NCBI GenBank assembly: GCA_002633005.1
Contig: NMRA01000012.1
Coordinates: 464,487-528,486 of the forward strand
Source of the DNA: Phoronis australis
Lineage: Eukaryota > Phoronida > Phoronidae
Reading direction: 5' to 3'
DNA: 64,000 nucleotides
This document shows, piece by piece, positions 44,601 through 56,800 of this stretch (position 1 is its first letter; the number at the start of each line of letters is the position of its first letter). The position numbers and the translations under genes are program-made. The notes under the pieces are model-generated. The model was not told where the DNA came from. It was given only the letters and a program-made list of their open reading frames with translations, and searched no databases.

Positions 44601-47600
44601 GTCTTCCAATGCCAACGAAGTATTACTGCTGTGCAGTGGGCTACAATTCCGACGTGAAATAGTTTCATAAACTGGACAAATACCCGTGTGGATGCGTGAT
44701 CTGAACTTTTTCATCGTGCCGACATCAATGAGAGACAGGATAATGTGCCTGATTTCCAAAACTAAGTCACATGCTTTTTTATCTCCTGGATAAAGGAGAG
44801 TTCTATTGCAGTGTAATTTGAGACAGCCCTATTTCTTTAGACTTTTGGTCACATAAGTCTCGTGTAGTTGTGTAGTTGCCAACTGTCTCCCTGTCCCAAA
44901 TCCCAGTCTTAGTGATTCCAATAAGATGTCAGTACACCCTTAACTGCTATAAAAGCATCGCTAATGCAGATGGCATGTAAGTAACACCCATTTTAAGCTG
45001 TCGTCCTGTTTTGATCTCATGTTTAGTTGCTAGTTTTGTTCCACGCTATTCATTTACGTCAATTTCCGATCCTCAGTAATGCTGTTATGTGTAAGAAATG
45101 CTGTCTGTTGAAAAGACAAAAATTTCCAAGTTAGTGGTACCTACCATGACCTGATTTGTTTGATGTAATCAAGATTGTCTTGTTACTTGCACCAGAGTCA
45201 ACCCATGTCTGCCAGTGTTTATAATCCATTGTTGTTTCACATTATGTCTTGTAATGTTTCACCTCACCAGGTCACCTGCAGGTGGAGTCACAGCATGTAT
45301 GCTTGGGACAACAAATGTCAACACGAATCATTTACGACCTCCATCAAGGGAGAGGTAGACTTCCTGTGTGCTGCCACTATGTGTTCATCGTGATTACTAT
45401 CCATTCATCTTCCTTCTTTCCTTACCATGTGAGGCACTGGTCATGTGACAAACATTTCTAACTGAATATTGTTATTAAGGATATCTCGTGATACTGGAAT
45501 GTCATTTTAAATTTTGCAAACTGTAGCCTGTGTTAGATGATGAGGGAAACAGATGGATACATTTGGGTATAAAAAACGTTTTACTTGCCAATGCTGAATT
45601 TAGTTGTTTTTGTGGCCTTGGTAACTTGGCATTGTAATGAATTGTACATTTGAATTCATTATGTTTGGCACTGTGCTTGAACTTGTGTTGTTGGTGAAAT
45701 TATGTCACATGACCATTGTCTGTTTTTTAATTTTTAATATTGTTCGAGACCGTCAACTTGATAATTTTTCTGAACATTCCAACTGCGCATGTTCTAACTT
45801 TTATTCTTTATTATTTCATTCCTTCCAGTTACGGTTCATTAAACTGTTCCTATTGTTGAAGTGGGTGACTAGATATGATAATCAACCACAGAGTATATTA
45901 CTTGTAACTTTCATTGGCATCATTTCACACTTTGGTAGTTATATATTGCCATACGAAGAAGCACTTGCATATTTGACGTTGTGGTTACTTTTCTCTTTTC
46001 ATGGCACTGATAATGTATGTTGTAGAAACCTGATTTCTCCTTGGCCTTCCTAAGGTTTATAGGTAGTCTCAGAAGTTCGTGACTTGGCCTCCACTTGATA
46101 TCTATTTGTTATCACACCCTGCCGTGAAGCTTATCATAATTTATTTCTTTTTATGCTTACACCTTTATGGGTACAACTTACAAGTTTGTATGACTTGTCA
46201 CAACTACTTTTACAAGTTAGACATAAATTCATACCTTTATGAAACTTAAGTTGTATTACGCATCTTGCAGTGTTCCGTGAAGACACTTGCATCACCAACT
46301 CTGAAGAAATGTGCAAGCTTGTGTATGCAATATTCATATGAACTGGATCACTTTGTCACGTGTCTAGAATAATCATATGAATGCACATGTATTATACATC
46401 CTGAATAATGCTGTGAATCGAGTTGTATGTCGTTTGCACAATTGTTCTGCGGAATCTTCCTATTTTTGTCACACGTTCTAGATAGTGTTGTGAGCTTTCT
46501 TGAATTATGTGGGTAAAAATCTTCATTGAATTCATTTAATTAAATTGCTTTAATTTTGTGATTTAACATAATTGTTTGTGTTTCTAACAGGCTTTAACAA
46601 ATGTATTGGTATCTGTTGCGTAAAATTGTGCTGTTGGAAATGGCATACATGAATTTTTATGTCAATAGCTCCCAAGTTGATGGATGGACTATACTAGAAA
46701 GGTGTCTTGTACCTTAGTTTTATCTGAATTAAAGATTCCTGTGCTTAATGATGTATGATTGAGTTTTCTCTATTGATCAAAAGAATGTTTAAACAAGTGT
46801 CGACATAAAACCCTGGCAGTGTTATTAATCAAGTGTTGTTACCTCTTACTTTGAGATTTGATATGAAGCAGCCCATCTGTGTGAATAATTACTTGCTCAT
46901 GACATATGTTGTCCCCTCAAGAAGATAAATGTTAATTGATTGACAATCTCATTCGACAAATGGTGATTTTATGGCAATTCATCATAATCTCATGCTTGTA
47001 GTTCAACTAAATTTTGTTAGAAACTGTGGTGATTAATTTGAAATTGTATAGTACTCTTAATATACTCTCATAATACTGGTCCACGTCCAGAGACACTTTT
47101 ATCCCGTCATCTTTAGTTATGTGTACACTTAAATGGTAATTCTCCGTTTATTTTGAAAAAATGCTAAACCATTTTAGAATGGTCAATGACTGCAAATAAT
47201 GGAAATTTACCAAAAGTTGTTCCTTATTTTAGTGGAAAAATTTGACAATGTCACTTGTGGCCATATTGTGTGCTAAATAAGTGAAGACTGATTTACCATG
47301 AATTGAGTATTCAATCACTGAAACATTCAGTCAAATCATTTCTGGGACTGCATAATATACCAATGGTAAATTTTTTTGTTTTTGTTTTTGTTTTTGTCCT
47401 TAAGCACTGGGCTTGATACAAAGTTTGTCTGTGACTTTTAACTGGAACCCATGTTGACCAGTGCTCTCAAATTTACAGGACACTCAGTTTTCCAGCATTC
47501 TTGAAGACAGTTTGGAGTTCTTCAACATCCCAGAGGAAGATCATGACAGGTACTTCTTAGCGGATACCAAAACAAGTGAGTTGAAATTGTTCTCTACTGA

Positions 47601-50600
47601 ATTAGAATCGTTTTGCTTGTCTTTCATGAGAATCTTAACATTCCTTATTTGGGATCGAGTTATTCACTTAGGTACAGTTAGTTCTGTCAAAAACTGATCA
47701 CGGATTTTTACAATTTTGTACAAATGATTTCCCACCAGGAAATTTTGTTGAAGTGGTTGTGTTGAGGAAAAATGAAACTTAGTAAAGCCATGTCACAAGT
47801 CACTGGCAACCCCATGGGCCTTTCAAAGACACTGTGAGGTCACAATTGCAATGAATTGTGGGAAATTGTGAACTCTGCTGCTGATTAACTGTGGGTCAGT
47901 AGTCAGAAAGGGAATGGCAACATGTCGACTCCGTAACTTCCCATGAACCTCTACTTTGTGATGTGTACACATTGTGTTCACTATCTCCGCCAAAAGGGCC
48001 AATGGGATCAGCTGATTGTTGAGTGCATATCTGTGTCTATCTTAATCTCTCTGATTTTAAGCATGTCTTCAAAATTGTGACAAAAGCATTTTTATTCACT
48101 ATACAGCACTTAAACGTATTTATTGACTATCATTTGTTACAGGACAAATGCATAATCTACACTACTTTGTGAGAGACTTCTATTTCTATCGCCGTAATTT
48201 CTACCCTCAGTTGAGTTTGGTCAATGCTGACCCCTCGTTGGCATTTACTGCATTACAGAAACAGGTACTTGTATTGTTTGTCACTGTCAATTGGTGGCGC
48301 TAGTGTCCAGCTCATTAAATACACTTACTAGGTAGGCATCCCATTTCAATTGAAAGTGCCAAGCATGGTCTCAACCAAAATGTTAGTTCTTTCTACGCCC
48401 GGACAACTAATCTCGTCTGAGATAGAAACATATTGCGCTCAATGCTCTAAATAAGAAAATTGTTTCTTTTACAAAATGAAGGTTTATAGGAGCTTCAATA
48501 TAAATATATAAGACCAAATGTGAACTGCGTCTTCCTTTTGTACATTGTTTACTTGGTCACTAAACGACAACTCTCAGACCATCATTATTGCTAGTTTCAC
48601 AATGAATGTAGTATGGAAGTATTTAACGTGATAGTCGAGTAAAATGTTCTAGGAAGCACTATGTTTTGTTACAGGCCTTCATCCTGAAGATAGTGGAGTT
48701 AAGTAAAGTACTGTTCACTACCAGTGTTTTAGAATACACTCCATCTCATCAGGTAGGATAACTCTGCCTCAAACCAATAATTAGAAATCATTTACAATTA
48801 GTTTCTGAATTTCAGACAACCTTGCTTGAATGTTTTGCTGTATTGATAGACTCAGCGTTGTACTTCTGCTACTTTTGAAGTTTAATTTCATTAATTAAAA
48901 ATATGTTTTTGAATTCGATTTGTCTCCTGTGACTTATTGTTTTGCTTAATGTTGACTGTAAAGTAATAAACCCACTTGTTCTGTAGTATATATTGATGTA
49001 TCCTTGTCACTATCATTAATGAGAAAATTAATCATCACTGGCCTGGAGAGCTGTTATATTATTGCTTAATTCCACAGCTTGAGAACCATGTTCTGTTTGT
49101 ACATGAAGAACTTCTGAAGCAGCCTACGTTCCCCAGAAAGGCCCTGGAAACTGAATTTGGAATGTACAGCGGTGATTTGGGCAAGGTTAGTTCAGAAGAA
49201 AACTTGTTTGGACCATTGCGTTTGGTTTCAAACTTTAAATCTTGATGGTTTTAGCCAACTTATATTTATATTAGTATTTTGTACTCAATAAAGGTGCAAT
49301 GCTTACATTTTATTTTCATTTGGGCTCTAGTCTCAACTGCTTTCAGTTTTATAGTTCATGGATGGAATTCCAACATTACATAATTCTTACAGGAACTGCA
49401 CAGTCTGGACACTTGTCACAAGTATGTCTGGACCAGATTTATGGCCACTATGTTCCGCAGCCTTCCTGACTCGTTTGCCTGGACCGGTGACATACCTCTC
49501 TTCTTGAATGTGATTAACGGTGCTTTGCTGCTTCACTGTGAAGACGCGTGCATATTGAGGTCATGTCTGGCAACATTCATTAACATAAGTAGACATTTCA
49601 AACATGTCTTTGCATTTGACGGGTAAGTAGTTTGATTTTGGACATGGTACAGTAGTTTGTGTACAGAACAGCCACTTATCATGTTGCATCAACTTCTGAA
49701 GCAATTTTTTTGAAGGTTGTATCCTATGCTAGGGTTTATCATTTCCAATTTTCACTCAAATTGCAGTTTATTCTTCTGATAAGTTAAGAGTTTTTACGAA
49801 TCTATTTTTTATTTCATTTCCATTTCATTGTGGTCAATTATTTTTTTGCCTGCTGTTCAGTAATTTTCTGTTAAAACATTTTCACACATTTTCACATGAT
49901 TTAATCTTTACAAAAGCTTAAAAGTAAACCTTTAATCTTTGATACAACTTCTTACACATCATGCTTACCAAAGTAAAGGTACACAGCAGTTATCATACCA
50001 ACCCTCACTTCTGTTACAGGTTCCTGCACATCATGCTTACCAAAGTAAAGGTACAGAGCAGTTATCATACCAACCCTCACTTCTGTTACAGGCTCATGCA
50101 CATCATGCTTACCAAAGTAAAGGTACACAGCAGTTATCATACCAACCCTCACTTCTGTTACAGGTTCCTGCACATCATGCTTACCAAAGTAAAGGTACAC
50201 ACAGTTATCATACCAACCCTCACTTCTGTTACAGGTTCCTGCACATCATGCCTACCATAATGAAGGTATATAACACTTATCAGACCAACCCTCTTATCTG
50301 CTCTGCCATCGAGTTTGCCTGTCAACAGTTTTACATCCTCCACAGGAAGCCATTCATCCTACAGATGTTCGGTAGTGTAGCATCTGTTCTAAATATGATG
50401 GGTAAACAGATGTCAAACAAGGTGAGTCTGCAGACTCAGTTTCTGCCTTGCTGTCTCTTGTGAATAACCCTTGAAAATGACACATTTCTGTTCAAAAGTG
50501 TTGGTTCTGGTCTCTGTTTGTGAGCTATCTTTTTATGGAAATGTTGGAAATATCTACTTTGGTTAGTGCTTTATTACAGGTGTCGCCTGAAGTGTTGTTC

Positions 50601-53600
50601 CAATTATTACTAACATTGGAGAAAGACTGTAAAGATAGCTTGGATATACTGGATTTGGTGGAGGGAGAGAAACCACTTACACCCATTGTGAGTTGACCAC
50701 TAATTGATGCATCACCGTGGTGTTATGTTCTTTGATTATTTACACACATTTTTGAAAATTTATCATGCAAGATGTCTAATACAATGAGTTAAGAAGAGTG
50801 ACCTCTGAGCATTGATGAACAATTTGTAACACGTAATACACATTTGTCTCTTCATTTCATGATCATTCTGAAATTATTTGTAACATCTTGAAGGAAAACA
50901 AGCAAGTTGAATGTTATGTCTCAGATCAATGTACAGTAGGTACAGTGGCAAACAAATGACACGTGTCCTCAGTTTCATCCATTTCGCAGTATGTGCATGA
51001 TTTACCTCACAATCTGTTCTGAGGTAACTTCCTATCATAATCATCAGACGATGGTTTGAGGATCTGTAATATGCTTTGAGGATCTGAAATATGCTTTGAG
51101 GATCTGAAATATGCTTTGAGGATCTGAAATATGCTTTGAGGATCTGAAATATGCTTTGAGGATCTGAAATATGCTTTGAGGATCTGAAATATGCTTTGAG
51201 GATCTGAAATTTGCTTTGAGGATCTGAAATATGCTTTGAGGATCTGAAATATGCTAAATGTGTTCTTTGGATTGTTTCTAAGCATGTTACATAGTCCTTA
51301 CATAAAAGGTTCATTATAAACAATCTGTAGTTGTCTAACGTATAATACAACTTTGTTTTCCCAAACTGCAACTTGACTTTAATAATAATATTAATAAATT
51401 GATAACTGACAAAACTAAAAAACTTGCTAGCATTTAGTAAGGATTTCCACGACACATAAGTCATTAATTTTTGACTTAATCAGACTTTTTAAATAGATAA
51501 GGCAAGAGCGGACACACAGTTTTTCAAACATGGCTCAAATTGTCACAAACTTTCATGTACTGAATATTGCTACACTGAAGCTTGACTACAATTTTACTGC
51601 AGGATTTCTGTTATGCCAATGATCCAGACAAGTTTGTCATGTTGGATGCTGTCAACATGTGTGTCACGGTGGTGGCATATGCTTCTGATTCACATCGCAG
51701 TGCACAGATGTTGGTAAGTGGCGTATTTATCTGATTCACATCGCAGTGCACAGATGATGGTAAGTAGCATATTTATCTGATTCACATCGCTGTGCACAGA
51801 TGTTGGTAAGTGTCGTGTACATCTGATTCACATTCAGTGTACAAATGTTGGTGAGTGGCATATTTATCTTATTCACATCGCAATGCACAGATGTTGGTAA
51901 GTGATGTATGCATCTGATTAACATTGCAGTGCACAGAATATAGTAAGTGACATATACATCTGATCCACATCGCAGTGCATAGATGTTGGTAAGTGTACAC
52001 TGACAAGTGAAGAGCAGCGAATGTTTAAAATTTCCTAAGCAATTAAGACTAAAGCGGTTGTGATCCTGTCGTTGGTCACATAAACCATCTTTTAATTTGG
52101 ATCACTTAACATTATGAAATTGAACCCAAACTGTTAATCAAGCCAAATGTTATTTCTGGGCTTTGAAAAAACTGAAAGTTCATTATTTCTTGAAACCAGG
52201 CTGTACGAGTTGTCTTTTCACAACAAGTCATGTTAGGGGCTGAGCATGGTCTCAAACAACAAACTGTTATTTTTTTTAAAACCCAGATACAACTTCTCAT
52301 CTGTGTAAAAAACTAGTTGAGACCAATTATAGTTGTAAGTGGTCTGAACTGAAATTTAGTTTTGTGATGGGAAGTAGTATGGGATCCTGGCCATTCCAAA
52401 TTTCAAAAATACATATTACTTAATTTTCAAATTTTGAACTACAGGTTCAGAGTCGGTTTGAATTGTCTGTTTGGGATGATCATTTTAAATATATTTTGAC
52501 AATGTTTTACCCAATTAGCACATGATATGGCAAAGATCTGCTGAAATTTTATTCTGTGATATTTCTCAAAATGTCTCGAAATGTTTTGGTTTTTTAGTAA
52601 CAAGTTAGTCCATCTTCAGAAAAATGCAGTGAGAAGTTAAACATTTTATATGAGGGTGTAAATGTTTTTGTACAAAATAACTGATTTACATTTGCAATTC
52701 ATTATGATTCATTTCATTGTATTGTATTGTATTATATTGTATTCTACTCCATACTTACAGAGTATTCCATTCCTTGTACTGTATTCCACTCCATACTTGC
52801 AGACTATTCTGGACGCTATCATGCCCTACTACCTAAAACACATCAATAGGTCTCATGTCAAGAGAGATGCTAACTTGGCCTTGAGGCAAGAATCTCTAGA
52901 TATTCACTACCTTTCTGTGTCTATGAGAGCTTTAATTAACAGCTGTGATGCTCTGACCAGGTGAGTTGATTTTCTTGAAGTTAATGGTAAACAGTATAAT
53001 ATGACTACGAGTAGTAAAGCAAAGGTTGTTGGACTTCAATATTTGTCTGTTTTAGTGAATGCTCAACTGTATTAATGTCAGTTCACTTATACATGCATTA
53101 CACATTAGGTGCTACATCACATTTCTCAACAGACAACTGCGAATCCTTCTTACCCATTGGAATAGGGATGTAACTGTGACATCATCTTGCTGGGGTTTTC
53201 AGAAGATTCCACCATCTTGGTTCTAACCTCTGCCACTTGGCTATTAGAAATTACATTAAGTCAAAAATTGTAACTGGAAAGTCACCAATTAAACCTTGTT
53301 TTAGAAAACGTGGTTTATATGTTGCTTATCTGTATGGCTCACATATGCTGTGGGTTGAGCTTCAGATTTTGAAAAATTTGGTTGAATTTTGCTGGTTTGA
53401 AACAAATGTGCTAGCGCAAGAGAATAAGTCATGGCCATATTGTTTGTCTCCAAGACAGAGTATGGTAAAAATTCTCCAATTTGGGCCATTCTCGAAAATT
53501 TGGGGCACTAAAATTGAATGTTCCTGATTCTTAAAATTGGGACATGGGTAATTTTGGTGTTCATGTTATTTCTCAAGTATCGGACACTGCCTTATGTATC

Positions 53601-53773
53601 ATTAAAGTCAGAGATAAATCTTCAAAAATTGCTGCCTATGCAAAATTTGTCTTTCTTAATTTTTCACTCTCCCAAACTGAAGAATTTATACCATATTTGG
53701 TAGGGGTGTGACTTAGTTGCTTTCCCTCCCTATTGAAATAGCCACTTACCACAGGGATTTTATGAATGTTTCT

Positions 53774-53837
<64 letters not shown>

Positions 53838-56800
53838 TGTCAGTGATGACCACTTCCTGATCATGGCAGCTTTCATTCCCGTCCATTTTGGACATTGTGG
53901 ATTATAAAAACTCAATTCACCATTGAAAATTGAAATTTTTCTTGTTGGAATGGCAAAAATTGGTGAACTGTTACAGTAGAAAGGAGAACTGCAACTGGTG
54001 TTCAACTGGTCCTTTGTTGGTATGTCTCAACTTGCACTGTCTGCTTGAGCAGCGCAATAGAGCGACTTGACTTGTCTACACGCAGTAAGAATGTAGTGAA
54101 GTTTGAATGGGAGAACTCAGGACAATGTCTTTTTAAAAACATTAGAGTTTGTTTAGTATGCAATTTAACTAACTACAACAATTTAGTGATTGCATCAAAT
54201 TCATTACATGACCATCATGTTCATGTTCTATTGTTGCTTACCTCTTGTAAGCTCTTAGTTGACATCTGCAGTAGAGTCAAAACATTATTAAAACTGATTT
54301 TATTGTTAGGGGATAGGTTTATTACTTGTAATTATTTGTTCTCTGACAGAAACTTGAGCACTCCACTACGCCACATAGAGGTTGGAAAGAAAACGCAGAA
54401 TCAGAACAGTCGACAGCCTTATTTGTTCGACGATCGCGAAGAATCTGTCACAAGTATCAAGTATGATAAATGCTTTTAATAATGATAAGCAGCTCATCTT
54501 GATAGTGCATTAACTAAATAATGGAATGAAATGTCTCAGTGTAACCTAAACATTTAAATGAATGCCTGAAAGAATTACAGTCTAGACTTGTCGTCTGCTC
54601 ACTGTCAAAATATCCTGATCTGTTGTAATGTCATGGTGGCCATCTCATTTTATGTACTGAGACATTTGTACACTGTTTTGCCCATAAACTGCCTGCATTA
54701 CTACGTACAATTTTGGTATAATGTAATTATAAAGTACATCCTCTGTCTTTACCATTTTGCACATTGTTCATACTGCAGATATCGTGAAATCGAGGAGGGT
54801 CGTAGGGGTCAACAAAATGTCCATGATCTTGAGGAGAAACAGCAACGGAATGAGTATCGTAAACCGCGTGACCACCTGCTGTGTGTTGCTGTGGAGTTCT
54901 ACACCAAGTGTAGTGCCAGGGTGAAAGAGTTGAGGAAGAAATTGGGCGAGTCGTGCCTACGTACAAGTGACCTGCTGGATGGGAAATGTCATGAGGTGTG
55001 GAGGATATGTTGTTTTTGACTAGAATAGTGATTTCCACTCACACTTTTAGTGCTAGTTTGGGTTGCGACTGTGCGTGTCTGTCTGTGTGTCTTTGTTTTG
55101 GTATTGAGGAAGTCTAGGAATTTTTAGGTGTCTGAAGAATTTGAACTCAATCTTTTAATGTCAGAAGTTTTCTACTGATCTTTGGGCTATTCTATTCACA
55201 CTTCATTAGTTGTTGTTTTATGATTGACTTAACATCTTTTTTACAAAAAAATGACAATCATAAGATAATCTTAGTTAAAATGTTTTTAGTTTGGTCATTG
55301 TAAGAATCCCCTCATTCTCACAAGCTCGTTGGTTCTTACTCTTACAGTAGCTGCTGTATGTCCAACACAAGTATTATAACGATTGTTGTAAAAGATTGTG
55401 GTCCCAACATTTACTAGTTAAAACTGCATTTACCACTGTCAAGTTTGCTATTGAACAGAAATCAGTAGGTTTTTATTCTCATAAAATTAGTCTGGTAATA
55501 TTCTTTACTGTGATAGTATTCCATGTCCATTACCAACAAGAATATCAAAACCATCAGCGACTCAATAAAACGCTTCAGAGTTTATTGAGGTTGGCCAACC
55601 CTAAAATTAAAAATTCAAATATGGCACATGTACGAACTACCTGTGACTTGAAGTGATAACGACAATAGAGTCCTACTAGGGTAAGAATCACAAATATGGG
55701 ACTGATTTTATGGAAGCAATATGCCCAATTCCATTATTGTTTTTTATCCAGCTAAATCGGACGAAATAGTTTGTACTGACAGTGTGTAGTTGAATTATTT
55801 ACATATAATGTATATTATTTTTCAGAAATTAGCTGAGGTGGCCCACACTCTACTCAAAGTATCTGTCTACGATCCTACCATTATGACTTGTAGAGGCTTA
55901 CAAAGGTATGTGCTAGGTATCTGTCTACGACCCTACCATAATGACTTGTAGAGGTTTACAAAGGTATGTGCTAGGTATCTGTCTACGACCCTACCATAAT
56001 GACTTGTAGAGGCTTACAAAGGTATGTGCTAGGTATCTGTCTACGACCCTACCATATTGACTTGTAGAGGTTTACAAAGATATGTGCTTGGTATCTGTCT
56101 ACGACCCTACCATAATGACTTGTAGAGGTTTACAAAGGTATGTGCTAGGTATCTGTCTACGACCCTACCATTATGACTTGTAGAGGTTTACAAAGGTATG
56201 TGCTAGGTATCTGTCTACGACCCTACCATAATGATTTGTAGAGGTTTACAAAGGTATGTGCTAGGTATCTGTCTACGACCCTACCATTATGACTTGTAGA
56301 GGTTTACAAAGGTATGTGCTAAGTTTGTTGATTTCTTAGTTCTGAAACTGAAAGGTGCGTCTAACCAGGACTTGTTTGTTTTATGTAGTACTACATGTTA
56401 TCGAAAGTCTAGCGACAGGGTTACTTAATGCTTGATTATTTGGTGACGTCATTCTCTGTTTAGCTTGAGTTAAAGTCAGGGTTATGTTCAATGTATGTGT
56501 TGTAGTCAAAATATTTAACTTTTGGCAACATAATCGCCGAAGAAAGAACTGATTTTCAAACAGCCATAATATTCTGTGTTTGGTATTTGTTGAACTCTTG
56601 GTTTGCATTAATGTAAAGTTAATAAATAATTTTGATTTAGTTTTGATTTTCTAGTCTCACCTTTTGTTTTCTCGTTTACAACTGCTTACATTCTGTTGCT
56701 AAGATACATGTTGGAGATGTTACCCATGACTGACTGGAGTCAAGAACACAACAAACCAGCCCTTAATTTTATACTGCGCCGACTGGAGAGGGTGTTCACT

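Noticed and set aside
50874-51464. 196-codon open frame on the - strand with AYFRSSKHISDPQS repeats
   Set aside because: Product of the 20-bp array in intron 33 with chance extension; there is no support as a gene.
49939-51999. CRISPR-like regular repeats
   Set aside because: These are head-to-tail tandem units without unique spacers, in an animal intron.
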